A stretch of DNA of 64,000 bases from Didymella arachidicola (GCA_016630955.3 CM049986.1:1550001-1614000), one strand, 5' to 3'. Numbered from the stretch's first letter, positions 1 through 10,972 are shown. Program-made: numbers and translations. The notes: a model not told the origin generated them from the letters alone.

Positions 1-1038
1 GGTTCCGATGTTCCTCCGCAGACGCCGCTATCCAAGAAGTCTGTACTACAGCAGCCGCAGTCAGCGCCAGGATCTAGAGCCGGCACTCCCAAACCATTTG
101 CACGGAGCAACCGACCGACAGGCCGCCAGATCCCTCCCATGCGAGGTGTCTTCGTACACAAGGAGTCGAACGCAGCGATTGCCATTACCAATAGAGCTAC
201 AAAGACTGTCACCTTCTACCGCCCCCGCGTTCAGCAGATCCCGTGGATCCCCATCAATGGTACCCACAGCAGCACGAGCAGTACCGCTAACAACAGCCCT
301 CGAGCTTCGCTGGCCCAGTTTGCCAACGTCTCCGATAGCGAAGCCGAGGCTATGAACAACGCGCTCAGCACCACGGACATCATGCTCACTGGCATCTTTG
401 GATCTGCTCCCGACAACGGTGACTTCTTCTTCAGCAACGACAACATTGGCCCGCCTGAGGCTTTCTATCCCTTCGTCAGCCTAGGCGGAGATGGCAACCT
501 AGACGCGTATGATGACGAAGATTTCGACTCTGAAGATTACGAGGATGAGCTCAAGATTGACGACTTCATGGACTTTGGTGATGATACTGACAATAGCGAC
601 ATGGAGGACGATGGCGAAGAGACCGATGCCCCAACGACACCTGGCGCCTCTCAGACCAACGGCGGACGATCCGTTGAGGCAAACCCCGTGGAGGAGACTC
701 CTGGCAATCGCAAGAGGACCAAGTCAGATGTTCTGCTCGAGCACTTCGACCGCGGAGTCGTCACCGCGTTCCGCAACAACCAGAACCGGTACCGCGATGT
801 CGCCTCGCTGCCTTCGGACCCAACGGCTCGCAACGCTGTCAATCGGCCTGTCCGGTCTGGCAAGTCTGCTGACGCTCTCATCACACCCCTTCGCAAGCGG
901 TCGAAGTCCAACAGAATGGCAAAGTCTCCAATGGGTCGCATCCCGCAGAGCTCGCCACTGGTCAACAAGACGCAAGGCTCGATGGCGGCGCCCCGGCGCC
1001 GACACGGCCCGCCACCCAAGATGGGCACGTTTTCTTAG
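1..1038 (+). CDS. 3' part of an acidic, low-complexity protein of unknown function
   Basis: The reading frame is open from base 1 and ends at TAG 1036-1038, so 345 residues are visible and the 5' end lies outside the window. The first Met is at 139, but in-frame codons continue upstream of it, so it is probably internal. Residues about 170-215 are a dense Asp/Glu tract. Basic patches follow (NRKRTKSDV near residue 236, LRKRSKSNR near 299) and the tail is PRRRHGPPPKMGTFS. Acidic tract plus basic, Ser/Pro-rich tail resembles a nuclear regulatory protein, but that is inference and no catalytic motif is visible. I do not recognise the family. Confidence 0.75.
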   Translation, partial: GSDVPPQTPLSKKSVLQQPQSAPGSRAGTPKPFARSNRPTGRQIPPMRGVFVHKESNAAIAITNRATKTVTFYRPRVQQIPWIPINGTHSSTSSTANNSPRASLAQFANVSDSEAEAMNNALSTTDIMLTGIFGSAPDNGDFFFSNDNIGPPEAFYPFVSLGGDGNLDAYDDEDFDSEDYEDELKIDDFMDFGDDTDNSDMEDDGEETDAPTTPGASQTNGGRSVEANPVEETPGNRKRTKSDVLLEHFDRGVVTAFRNNQNRYRDVASLPSDPTARNAVNRPVRSGKSADALITPLRKRSKSNRMAKSPMGRIPQSSPLVNKTQGSMAAPRRRHGPPPKMGTFS

Positions 1039-1899
1039 GTAACTAGACACGAGGCGTAATCTATTTCCTCATGACTTGGACGGTAGAGAAGGCGGAAGAG
1101 GACGGGGATTTACGGAGGATGTATGGGTGTCTCTCAGCAAAGGCCCAAACGACGTTACGATACCCACGACTGTTTCCTTGCTACTACTCGGGCTATGTGG
1201 CGATAACGGACCGATGCATTTGCATATGTACCAAAAGTACATGGGTACGGTCTAGTCCAGATGGACTGGATGAAAAGTTGGAAGAGGTCATTTGGTTGTT
1301 CAGCGAGCTTGTTCATTTCTCTCTTTTCTTGTTTGCAGCCTTTATTTTCAGGCGTCCATTCTCTAAAGTCGTTTTAGTTTCCGTACCTGTCTTGGTCGGC
1401 TCTCGAGTTCGAGATTGTTCTGGATGATACCACATGTTTTGGAGGATCTGAGGGGTTTTCTTCCACTGGCGTCAGGCAGGCTGGAGGATTAGAGGTCGAG
1501 GAACCACTTCCGGGTGTTAGGTTGCAGGTTGCTTGGGCTGTCTTTTTGAGGAGTTTAGGCGGGTGGAGGAGTGCTGTTTCCCGTGTAGGATGATCAGCTG
1601 ATGAGAGCATCTCTCGGTAGCAATGAAACTGCGATTCGCACATTTGGCTTCCAGGGAATATGAAACAAGACTTGGATGATGACACAGGGCCACGCGGTCC
1701 CTGGTTGTCTCGGGGAGAAGTGATCGGCAAGCGCACAAGCCTCCTGTTCGTGTGCCTGCAGGTTGCGCAAGGCGCGGGTGTGCTGGGTGAAGAAGGCGCT
1801 TGCATTAGCGCGTGCACAGTGCTTCCGAGGTCGAACACCGACGTCACTCGCCGATGGATTTCATGTGATGAGCAACGTCCTGTCAACACGCCTCACGAC
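1039..1899. other. Intergenic: 3' flank and seipin upstream region
   Basis: No convincing gene. A 171-codon minus-strand ORF (1374-1889) is compositionally unremarkable and overlaps the seipin start. The stretch should hold the upstream gene's terminator and the seipin promoter. Confidence 0.5.
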
Positions 1900-3208
1900 A
1901 TGGACGTGTCCACCATGGACGGCTCGCAGGAGGGACACGAAGAGCAGCAGTCGCTTGCACAGACTGCCGCGGTATGTAGTGCACGCCACTCGCGACGCTT
2001 GCAGACAGCACCGCGCGCACCAAAGCCTCAAGCACTGACGTCTCCAGGACACACTCCTCTTCCCTCTGCGCGTCGCAACCTCGCCCCCCCTGCTCCGAAC
2101 CTACCTACGCACGCTCCTGCTCCTCACCACCTCGACTCTCCTCTTCGCCGCTGCCGTCATCGCATACACATCCTTCTACTACTCGTACATCCCCGTCCGC
2201 AGCCTCTCGGTGCCCGTATACCTGCAGTTCGACCACGGCGCCACGCAGGACCGTCAGCAATGGCCGCACGGCGTCGCTGACCTGCACGGGCTCGTCACGC
2301 GGCAAAAATACGACGTCCGCGTCGACATCCGCGTGCCTCGCAGCCGCGCGAACCTCGACGCGGGGAACTGGATGCTCGACCTGGAGCTGCGCGCGCCTGC
2401 GCCCAGCGGGGGCGGCGCGATCAAGAACATGCTCGGCTGGGACGAGAGTAGCAGCACGGCGACAAGCACCCCGAGCACGACCCTCGCGCACGCCCGCCGC
2501 CCCGCGCTCCTCACGTACCGCTCCTGGCCCACGGAGCACCTGCACCGCCTCCTCCGCCTCCCGCTCTACCTCACGGGCTTCGGCTCCGAGAGCGAGACCC
2601 TGCGCATCAGCATGCTGGAGGGCGTGTATTTCCCCGCCACAGCCCCGGCGTCGCTGCGCCTCCAACTGCGCAGCAAATGCCCGCTAGCCGTGTACACGGC
2701 GCGCGTGGAAATCGTCGCGCGGCTCGAGGGGCTGAGGCGGGTCATGTACACGTACCGCCTCGCCAGCGCGGTGGTATTCATAGTCCTGTTCTGGGCAACG
2801 GAGATGGGCGTCGTGGTGCTGACGTGGGGGGTGGTGAGTCTGGTCTTCAGCTCCACCGCGCCGCCAGAAGACGAGCGTGAACGCGTGGCTTCGCCCAGGA
2901 AAGTCAAGAGCGAGATTGATCCACCGAGCGATACGGAGCGCGATTTCCCTACGCTCTCGTCGCATGCGCCGCTGAGCTACACGGCGCCTGAAGTCAAGGT
3001 TAAGGAAGAGCAGACCCGTTTGGAGGATATTCCCCTCGCGGAGCCCGGGGTCGAAGCAGACGACGAGGAGGATGACTTTGTGCTCGAGACAAGCTTGCCG
3101 AGGGTGGATCACCCGGGTGGGTTCACGGATAGCGGGTTGGGGACGGGCATGGACAGCGAGCGGGAGTCGGTGCGGCGGAGGGCGCGTGGGAAAGATGGGC
3201 GGCGGTAG
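1900..3208 (+). CDS. SEI1: Seipin (lipid-droplet assembly protein)
   Basis: Model join(1900..1971, 2048..3208), 410 aa. The 76-bp intron has donor GTATGT, branch-like CACTGACG and acceptor CTCCAG, and the join is in phase. Seipin is an ER membrane protein that forms a ring at ER-lipid droplet contacts and controls droplet biogenesis. The order fits: short N-terminus, first membrane helix around residues 45-68 (RTLLLLTTSTLLFAAAVIAY), a lumenal beta-rich domain with RSLSVPVYLQF, LTGFGSESETLRISMLEGV and LRSKCPLAVYTA, and a second helix around 265-290. The last ~110 residues are an acidic, Ser/Pro-rich cytosolic tail. A second ATG at 1915 is in frame. It converges on PEX14 with 222 bp between the stops. 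Confidence 0.9.
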
Positions 3209-3430
3209 GTAGTGTGGGACGAGAGTCTGAACGGGAAGCTGGAGCAGCGAGGATACTCATGACATGACATGACATGGCTGGATTTATTTTATATCGGTAC
3301 AAAACGCCTTCCCCGGGTGCTTTTTGGCTCCATTCCTCAAAGTCCACTTCACTTGACTCTGCGCGCAATCCGTGCCATATCGCCAGTTTAGACCCTCCAT
3401 CGCCAACACTACTCCATCGAAACAAGCACG

Positions 3431-4671
3431 CTACGAGCTCCCCGCACCGCCCTCCACAGTCCCGCTCGCACTCGTGTCCTTGCCGCTGTCCTCGCTCTTC
3501 TTCGCCGCCGCCAGCTGCCACGCCGGAATCGCCGCGCGCCCCGGTGTGCCGCGCCAGGACTGGACGGGCTTGTCGGCGGCGCCTGCAGTTCCTGCGGTTC
3601 CTGCGGTTCCTGCGGTCCCGTTTGCAGCGCCGGGGCTCGCGCCGCCGGGCATGGCGGGGGTCTGTGTCTGCGTCTGTGTCGGGGCTGGGGCTGGGGCGGG
3701 CGTGCTGTTAGCCTGGTCTACAGGCGCAGGCGCAGGCGCGCTCGTCCCGTCGGTAGGCGCAGGTGTCTGGCTCTGTGCGTAGGGATAGCTAGGCGTGCTT
3801 GTGGGGCGCGGCGCAGGGGCGCTCATGCGGTTCCCAACGAGCGTCTTGAGACTCTTGAGCTCGGTGCTGAGTTCCTTGAGGCGCGTGTCGTTTGCCTCCT
3901 TTTGCGCGTCGAGCGCCTTGGGGATCAGGTCGCGCAGGCCGCGGACGTCGTCTTCGATGCGGCGGTTGTCGTCGCCTTGGCGCTTGCTGCTGGCTTTCAG
4001 CGACGAGAGCACGGATTCGACTTCGCCGAGGGCCGTGTCTAGGCGCGAGGTGCGGGCTTCCTCGCTTTCTTTGAGGGCTTGTGTGTCGGTGTTGAGCTGC
4101 TCGAGTAGGTCGAAGGCGCGCTTGAAGGACTCGTCGATGGAGGCCTTGTCCTGCTCGAGCTGCGGCGCCGTGGGAGGCGAGATGACGGGCAGGATGTAGC
4201 GCTTCGCTGTGAAGTAGAGGCCGTAGCCGACGCCGCCCATGACCGTCGCCATGATGAAGTAGTCGCGCCAGTCACGCTTCGGCGGTCTGCAGTGGTGTTA
4301 GTCTGGCGTCGGTTGTCTTGGTGTTGGACTGCTTACTCAGGCGGTGCCTGCTGCGGCCAGTACTGTGGAGGGTAGCCGCCGCCGTACGCCGGGGCTGCGG
4401 GTGGAGGGCGGTATGCATTGCTGGGCGGTGATGCGTACTGCGGTGCCGGCGAGGCTGGCTGGCCGGGGTCATCCGCTGCGGCACGGGCGAGCGAGACGTC
4501 AATCTCTTCTTGTGTGAGGTTCTTCGACTGGAGGAAGGCGATGCGCTTCTCAACCGGTGCGCTGGCTACGGACGGGTCCTGGAGAACTACGGCATATCAG
4601 CGTCGATTCAACGCGGTGGAGTGCTGCAACCCACAGGACACCGCCGACGTGATGAGGTCCTCGCGGACCAT
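3431..4671 (-). CDS. PEX14: Peroxin-14, peroxisomal docking protein
   Basis: Model complement(join(3431..4286, 4337..4586, 4635..4671)), 380 aa, with introns of 50 and 48 bp. PEX14 sits in the peroxisomal membrane and docks the import receptors PEX5/PEX7. The N-terminal PEX14 domain is clear once exons are joined: MVREDLITSAVSFLQDPSV, then APVEKRIAFLQSKNLTQEEI. A Pro/Tyr/Gly-rich linker (residues ~60-95) leads to the hydrophobic segment VMGGVGYGLYFTAKRYILPV near residue 110. A coiled coil spans about 130-245, and the last third is Pro/Ala/Thr-rich with short Gly-Thr-Ala repeats. The first exon carries only 12 codons plus one base, so an ORF finder misses the diagnostic domain. Confidence 0.93.
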
Positions 4672-5413
4672 GCTGGCTACCTGTTGCGCTGCACCGCCGT
4701 CATGCGCAGCTGTGAAAGATAGAGGGACGGCCGGGAGTCGCGAGACGATGACCGAAGCTGGAGGCGTGCCTCGGCTCTTCCGCAGTTGGCATCGGTGCCA
4801 TGCCTCACGTGTCGCGGAACCTATTTCCAACTTCGTCCCTGCTACGCGAGCACACAAGGCACACGATAGCAGCTTTGTTCGGGTTATAGACTCTCGCGAT
4901 CCAGTCTGGATCCTCTCTACATCGTTCAAGATCCTTGTGGACAGCTCACAGGCTCTGCGCTGACTACACTAAACTCAGTAACCTGTGTCCTGGGAACAAT
5001 TGCACAAAACGCATCCTACAATGTCGTCAGGACCACAAAGGCGACACACCGTTGACAAGCTCCACATAATGGATGGGTTGCAAGAGCTGGCACAGATAGG
5101 GACTCGACTGTGGTTCACACGCTGACCCGGGGCACCATAGCTGTGAACCAAGTAACAGCATTGGATGATGGCGAGCTACAGGCATAATCCAAAGGTCCGA
5201 CTGCCGTCCATGGTTGTCGTTGCCGTTTGACACGGTTCGCCATCAAGACCCTGAGGCTTAGCCCCGTATACCCATAGACAGTCCAAGGTAAGGCTTCTCT
5301 TCACTTATGGTCCAGCTATTGTGCGAATTATTCGCGAATGTCAAAGTACGTGAGCAACACAATGTCTTTCTCCTGCTCAAACCTCTCTCGTTCCCCTTAC
5401 ACGCACTGCAACA
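4672..5413. promoter_or_regulatory. Divergent intergenic region between PEX14 and the 5414 gene
   Basis: 742 bp between two divergent start codons. Minus-strand ORFs here (4597-4929, 5027-5233, 5258-5626) have no recognisable protein character. It should contain both promoters. No element stands out. Confidence 0.4.
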
Positions 5414-6772
5414 ATGTCGTCCCAAACAAGCACCCCCCGCTTCCAAACGCCCCTGCAGCCACGCGCTGTATGCTCCCATGCTCCCCTTTCTTCTTCTATC
5501 AGTCACCAAAATCGTAGCTTGGCGCCTACAAACCATCCCAGCGCATCGAAAAAGATGGCGCCTGCGTACTTTGAAGAGTACGGGCTGCATGCTCCGCTGA
5601 GAAAGTTTGGACAACAGCGCTTGCACGCGCGGTCAGCGAGCGAGCTCTCCGGGAAGAACAGACAGGCCCTCTTGGATATCGCCAAAGATATCACCAATGG
5701 CCAGATTTCGAAGGTGAAGAGTGCTTCTCGGGGCGGGCTTGCTCTGTTCATCGAGAGGGTGGAAACACTGGCCCTGGGTCCACATCCCAAGACAACACTG
5801 CCTTGTAAGTTCACTGTCCTGGATTTCGAGGAATGTTCTCACTGTAATCGAGTAACGAAGAAGGAAGACCTTATCGAGGCGCTGGGGCTCAAGATCAAAG
5901 CCCAGAAACCGAAAGCAAAGAAAGATGAGCCGCGGCAGAAGCCTGCTTCGAAGAAAGATTCACCACCTGTTGAAGGTAAGGGGGTCGCTCAATCGACTGA
6001 GTCCTTCTCGAAAAAGGAAGTCAAGTCTCGCCAGAATTCAGCACCTATTCGGCAAGCAACACCACCAGCATCTTCACCTGAGGTGCGCGCTGCGGTCAAG
6101 CCAGTCACAGCACAGAAGCAGATCTCGCACCACACTCCGGTCAAACCTGACCAAGCTTCGCCAAAGATCAACAAGCGCAAACATAACAGCGCAGATGGAC
6201 CAGCGGACGAGCAAACCCCCGCTAAGAAAACGCGAATCGATTCGACCCCCTCTTCAAAAGCTTCTGGGTTGCACCAAGTGGGCGCAACGGTAGCCACTGA
6301 GGCACCACCTATTAAACCCGCTCCATGTGCTCGTCTTGCTATTGCAGAGCAAGAGGGCCAGCCTCGAAGCGCTACTCCTGCACCCGTTTCACCGGCACCA
6401 TTACCAGCAACCAGCCCTCGAGTCCAGGGGAAGTCGAACAATAATAACCCCAGTCCAAAAAGCGACTGCGTCCCATCCAGCGTCACCCAAATCTCTGATC
6501 CAGGCATCGTCACCCCCCACACACAAAACCTCTCACCAACAACCCTCCCGCGCCCCTCCCCTCCCCACCGACCAACACCCCAAACTCGCCCACACCATCC
6601 TCACCCCCCAACCAATGCCCCCTCCCCTCCCCTCTCTCCGCCCCAAATCCCGCCCCCGCAGACCCGAACCACCCCTTCCTCAAACCCGGCACCCACGGCC
6701 GCGGCGGCGACTTCACCCACGACCCCGACCGCGCAACAGGCCGGGGCCACCAAGTCGAACCCCGGGATCTAG
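5414..6772 (+). CDS. Proline-rich protein of unknown function
   Basis: Uninterrupted 452-codon ORF. Residues ~49-130 look like a folded alpha-helical domain (LRKFGQQRLHARSASELSGK, then RQALLDIAKDITNGQISKVK). The middle is Lys/Ser/Pro-rich with several basic clusters (KRKHNSADG, AKKTRID), suggesting a nuclear protein by inference. The C-terminal ~100 residues are Pro/Thr/Ser repeats read through a C-rich tract. Bases 5805-5852 look like a 48-bp in-frame intron (donor GTAAGT, ending ATCGAG), so the spliced protein would be 16 residues shorter. The last part of the frame is doubtful because a better protein-like frame opens at 6499. Family not recognised. Confidence 0.7.
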   Translation: MSSQTSTPRFQTPLQPRAVCSHAPLSSSISHQNRSLAPTNHPSASKKMAPAYFEEYGLHAPLRKFGQQRLHARSASELSGKNRQALLDIAKDITNGQISKVKSASRGGLALFIERVETLALGPHPKTTLPCKFTVLDFEECSHCNRVTKKEDLIEALGLKIKAQKPKAKKDEPRQKPASKKDSPPVEGKGVAQSTESFSKKEVKSRQNSAPIRQATPPASSPEVRAAVKPVTAQKQISHHTPVKPDQASPKINKRKHNSADGPADEQTPAKKTRIDSTPSSKASGLHQVGATVATEAPPIKPAPCARLAIAEQEGQPRSATPAPVSPAPLPATSPRVQGKSNNNNPSPKSDCVPSSVTQISDPGIVTPHTQNLSPTTLPRPSPPHRPTPQTRPHHPHPPTNAPSPPLSPPQIPPPQTRTTPSSNPAPTAAAATSPTTPTAQQAGATKSNPGI

Positions 6773-7032
6773 CGCGGAGGAGGGCGTACGATGCTCTGTA
6801 CCGGGCGTGGAAGTGGAGAGGAAACACAGCTGAGAAAGCGGTGGAGAGATTCTGGACTGAAAAAGAGGAGGAGTTGAGGAGGGAGGAGGCGTGGATGCGG
6901 GGGTATAGGGAGAAGTATCCGGGGGAGTTTGTGGGGTTTCTTTGGGATTGTGGGTGTGAGGTGCAAGGGGAGGGGGAGGAGAGCGAGGAGGAGTGTGGTG
7001 TGTGCGCCGTGTTTTTTATGTGCGTTGTGTGA
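6499..7032 (+). other. Protein-like reading frame probably forming the true C-terminus of the 5414 gene
   Basis: In frame 1 (stop TGA 7030-7032) 177 codons are open. The part after about 6661 is far more protein-like than the overlapping proline-rich frame: it includes HPFLKPGTHGRGGDFTHDPD, then RRRAYDALYRAWKWRGNTAE and KEEELRREEAWMRGYREKYP. It has no start codon of its own that makes sense. The simplest reading is that an intron near 6433-6503, or a 1-2 base length change in the C-rich tract, connects it to the upstream ORF. The best intron I can draw (6433-6503) has a weak GTCGAA donor, so the join is unproven. Confidence 0.55.
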
Positions 7033-7655
7033 CTGTGTAGCAGCAGCGTGATGAATGAAGGTTTTGGTGTTGATGCTCGATACATATTCCTGCCCCACGA
7101 CGTTGATCTCGGCTTGGCAGCCAAGACAATTGCTGTTGCTATCGTCACCCCGCGCCCTTCCTTGCTCGGGCTTCCCAACAGCATGTCAAGCCTCCCACTC
7201 TTGCACCGCGTTGCGTCAACGCCCCGCCAATACTCGCCATCGCGGGTCCTTGGCAGTCTTGGTGCAAGGGAATAGTGTCGGACTATTCATTCGGATTGTT
7301 CATTATTAGCAGCCGAATTGCCCTCTGGCGAGCTGAACCATCGCCTCCTTCACCACCAAGACTGGCAGCAGCTTTAATTTGTGATGTTTCAATTGTGTAA
7401 AGCCGATACGGCGACCTTGTAAGTCAAAACTTGCCGACAAGCACTCAATCGCGGGCCAAGCTTCATAGCGGCTTCGCATGCACGATGATCCTGCGCTATC
7501 GGGGCATCTAAACCGATACACGACGCTACTGCCCAGCGTCCCCGGTCGTGCGGTTGTTACTCAATCAAGACTCCCACTGTGGACTATAAGAGCAAGTCGC
7601 TGTCCGTCGATACCATGTCCATCGACAATTCGAAAGACAATTCGCCTTGAACACC
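7033..7655. other. Intergenic upstream of the M20 peptidase
   Basis: Nothing gene-like. It should carry the peptidase promoter. No clear TATA box or repeated element was seen. Confidence 0.4.
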
Positions 7656-8963
7656 ATGACGAGGCTTTCTTCCATCCTTGGGCTCCTCGCCGTTTCTGTG
7701 GCGTCTGCAGCACCACAAGGAGCAAGTTCTGCGCCAGTAGTTGCCAAGTCTTCTTCCGCCCCGGCTTCGACACCAACTCCTTCCTCGTCCCCTCTGACGT
7801 CCGAAGAGACGGATGCTCTGTACCAGCTCCATAAAGATCTCGTCAATATACCGTCTGTTTCCGGTGATGAGATTGCGTGTGCGGAATGGCTTGAGGAGTA
7901 TCTGGGAGTGATTGGGTACTACGTTGAGAGAGTGCCTGTAAGCACGGGAGCTGAAGGCCGCTTCGACGTGTTTGCCTATCCTCAAGCTATCAGAGACAGC
8001 GGCAGCTGGCCAGAGGTCTTGGTCACCAGCCATATGGACACTGTGAGTCTGCTCTTAGCTTTGAAATTCTGCACATGCTGATAGCAGCAGGTCCCGCCCT
8101 TCATTCCGTTCGAGACGCGCGAGGAGAACGGCACTACTTATCATTTCGGTCGAGGCAGTGTGGACGCCAAAGGCCAAATTGCACCTATGATCATCGCAAC
8201 CGAAAAGTTCCTTGCTTCTCGCGACGACAGTCCATCAGTCGGGCTTCTGTTTGTAGTCGGTGAAGAGGCAAGCGGGGACGGCATGACGGCCTTCGCAGAA
8301 TATGCTTCCAATACGACCTTCCGTGCCGGGATCTTTGGCGAGCCAACCGAGGGCAAGCTTGCGACTGGACACAAGGGCGTACTTGGTCTGAAGCTGAATG
8401 TTACCGGTCGTTCTGCGCATTCGGCGTACCCACAGCTCGGCCTCAGTGCGATCCACTACCTGGCTCGGGCCATTGTACTCCTGACTACGCTTGAACCGGC
8501 ATTGCCGTATAGCGATGTTCTCGGCCCTTCAACTCTAAACATTGGTACCATTCATGGCGGCCTTGCAAGCAATGTCATCGCACCGAATGCCACAGCCGAT
8601 GTCTCGATCCGCATTGCTCGCAGCGAGAACGGATCGGTAGAGGCAGTCCGTGATCTGATCTCTGGTATCATCACACCTGTCGTCTCAGAATTTGCTGCCC
8701 AAAACGGCACGTTCGATGCCACTTTCAGCGAGAGTTTCTATCCTGCGCAGATCCTGGACACTGGTATACCCGGATTGGAAGAGGCGCCTGTGTATTATGG
8801 TACCGATATTCCGAATCTAAAAAACGTTGAGCACAGGTATTTGCTTGGTGCTGGTTCGATCCAGGTGGCGCATACGCCGAACGAGCAGGTATCGCAGGAA
8901 GACCTCGTCAAGGGCGCGGAGGCATACGGTCTGATTTTGAGGCATCTGTTTCCAGAGAACTGA
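7656..8963 (+). CDS. Secreted M20-family metallopeptidase/deacylase
   Basis: Model join(7656..8042, 8091..8963), 419 aa; the 48-bp intron runs GTGAGT...GCAGCAG. The N-terminus MTRLSSILGLLAVSVASAAP is a signal peptide, followed by a Ser/Pro/Thr-rich spacer. M20 (ArgE/DapE/carboxypeptidase) metal-centre motifs are present: SHMDTVPP at 125-132, GRGSVDAKG at 149-157 with the bridging Asp, and the general-base pair in VGEEASGDG at 185-193. The dimerisation domain carries KLNVTGRSAHSAYPQLG. The family hydrolyses N-acyl amino acids or C-terminal peptide bonds; secretion suggests nutrient scavenging. ATG 7656 is used because the frame upstream has only TTG. The substrate cannot be told from sequence. 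Confidence 0.9.
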
Positions 8964-9037
8964 GCAGTATGACATTGTTTCGTAGGCATCATCCCACATC
9001 CCACGCTAGAAGTAGTCATCGTATCAAATCATGACAC

Positions 9038-9952
9038 CTACCCACACGTCGCCTCCTCCAACAGTCCCGCCCAGTCCACCATCTGCCTACCTCCAGCCTC
9101 CATCATCGGCACCTCCTCCACAAACCCACGCCCCTTCCTCGCCTCCTCCGTCAAGCAACCCCGCTCAACACCCACACCATCGCACACCTCCCCATGAATA
9201 GCACACGGCTCCACCCTCTCCACCTTCGCCGAAGCCAAATCACCCTTAGCCAGCTTATGGTCCCCCAGACCAGGAAGCCACAACGCCTCAGACGTCCTCG
9301 CCACACCCTCTTCTGCACGCGAATTAGCTTCACTCCACCCATCGTCGTCAAAAAAAAAATCCGGACCTCGAATCGCCCCAAGGCGCGCCAAACTTGCCAC
9401 GGGGCGCAGCCCCAACGGCGACGCACTACGCGACCCAAGACGGCTCCCAGGCGCACTCGCAGCGAGCAGCCCCGCGCCAAACCGTGGCGTGAAGGCCGTC
9501 CGCCCGCCCGAGCGCAGCGCCGCGAGCGAAGATACGGACCCCGGGAGCTCCTCAGCGCGGCGACGCACAATGCTCTCTGCGCCGTCGATGGCCTCCAGTG
9601 CCTCATCCTCAGCACCTTTCTCCCCCCCCTGGCGCTCCACCTCCGCCCGCACACTACCCTCCAGCGCCCTAATCTCGGACTCCTCACGCAGTCCCCGCGC
9701 ACCAGCATCGTAAGTGGGCGCTTCCGGGGCGAAAACACCACGGATTGCGATTCCTCTTCGCGTTGAGAAGGGGATGGGCTCGAGGAGCGTGCCCGCAGGC
9801 GCGGCATAGAGATAGTGGCCGCGGTAGTAGTACGCGACTCCTGTTTCGAGCGTGTGGACGCCTGTTAGGCCCGAGATGTAGACGGGTGTGAGGGCCTTTT
9901 GGCGGGCGAGGGCGGCGGTGGTGGTGGGTGAGGTTTTGTGGGAGGATGGCAT
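9038..9952 (-). CDS. GC-rich protein of unknown function
   Basis: Single 304-codon frame starting MPSSHKTSPTTTAALARQ. Residues ~22-70 look structured (LTPVYISGLTGVHTLETG, then AYYYRGHYLYAAPAGTLL), with alternating aromatic and small residues. The rest is Ala/Glu/Arg/Gly-rich with strong third-position GC. There is no signal peptide and no membrane helix. The stop lies 74 bp from the M20 stop, so the pair is convergent. I do not recognise the family. The N-terminal block looks like a genuine conserved domain, the remainder could be fast-evolving or disordered. Confidence 0.6.
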   Translation of the reverse strand: MPSSHKTSPTTTAALARQKALTPVYISGLTGVHTLETGVAYYYRGHYLYAAPAGTLLEPIPFSTRRGIAIRGVFAPEAPTYDAGARGLREESEIRALEGSVRAEVERQGGEKGAEDEALEAIDGAESIVRRRAEELPGSVSSLAALRSGGRTAFTPRFGAGLLAASAPGSRLGSRSASPLGLRPVASLARLGAIRGPDFFFDDDGWSEANSRAEEGVARTSEALWLPGLGDHKLAKGDLASAKVERVEPCAIHGEVCDGVGVERGCLTEEARKGRGFVEEVPMMEAGGRQMVDWAGLLEEATCG

Positions 9953-10540
9953 TTTGTGATGAGGATGTTTGAAATGAGGTAGTGAGAGCTTGGATAGTAG
10001 AGTAGGAAAGTTTTGGATGGAAAGTTTGATGAGAATATGAGGTTGGAAGACAAGAGAGTTTGAGTTTTTGTATTGTGTGGTGCGGGTCTGGGGGTGAGGT
10101 GAAGACGTTTTTGTGTGGCGGCGTGAGTGCCTTTCACCTACACGACCTCATGGTCAAGGTGACCTAGGATTTCGCACATGGGATACGAGCCTGGAGTTTT
10201 GCTCATGAGTGCAGAGCCCGGACTTTTTGGGGACATAAGAAGATCTTGTGGATTGGCAGTGAACGAAGAGTGCGGTCGAGATGTTATGTGAAGTATGCAA
10301 ACGACTTGTGCACGCGCCAGCCAACGAAGACAAATGGCTAAAAAAACACTGGCGAACCATGAGCGACAAGAGTGTGATAGAAGGAAGGTACGTGATCCAG
10401 ATAACGGAAAGCCTGTGTATTTAAGCAAACAGAATACATGACATGGGGACGAGGTGGAATTTGGAAGAATTATTTCTTTGGACATTACGGAAGAGATATC
10501 ATAAGAAAACGCTCAGAGCATAGCATATTATACCCAACTT
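9953..10540. other. Intergenic, no gene seen
   Basis: 588 bp. The near palindrome AAGGTGACCT at about 10155 is the only noticeable short motif. A 115-codon minus ORF (10138-10485) looks random. Confidence 0.35.
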
Positions 10541-10972
10541 CTACTGACGGCCGGCAGAAGTGCCGTCGTTGTCGTCAACGGCACGCTCAAGACCCTCATC
10601 ATCACCGGGTTCAGCATAGGTGCCAGACTCCTTAGCAGCACCCCGGGTGCGCTCGTCCAGGATATTGCTCTCATCGATGGCATCGCGCTCGTCACGTTCT
10701 GTATTTATCAATATTTGTGCATGTCATGAAGAGAAAAGAAAGCCATACCGAGCTGCTGGTCGGAGTCGGCAACCTCGCGGTCGTTGTACTCGGTCCTCTC
10801 GACAGGGGCATCGTCCTTCAGGACACGGATCTCGCTCTGGCCAGTGCTGCTGAGTGTTAGTCGTATACTTTCAAGTTCGCAAAGTGTGACAAGGTGTGGA
10901 GCACAGCTAGGGAAAAATGGTGGGAGGATAGACGTACCGGCTCTCGTAACCCTTCTCCTGCTCGGAACCCAT
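10541..10972 (-). CDS. CHZ1: CHZ1-like histone H2A.Z chaperone (small, three exons)
   Basis: Model complement(join(10541..10698, 10749..10849, 10938..10972)), 97 aa; introns of 88 bp (GTACGT...CTCAG) and 50 bp (GTATGG...ACAG) keep frame throughout. The protein starts MGSEQEKGYESR, is strongly acidic, and contains RDAIDESNILDERTRGAA followed by TYAEPGDDEG. This fits the CHZ motif of Chz1, which binds H2A.Z-H2B dimers and hands them to the SWR1 remodeller (core form roughly ID-x-SNI...RTRG). The assignment rests on that short motif plus small size and acidity. An alternative is another small acidic stress protein. Acceptors three bases apart (10850 or 10847) would give a one-residue variant. 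Confidence 0.68.

Noticed and set aside
1374..1889. 171-codon minus-strand ORF before seipin
   Set aside because: No motif, ends in random-looking sequence, occupies the likely seipin promoter.
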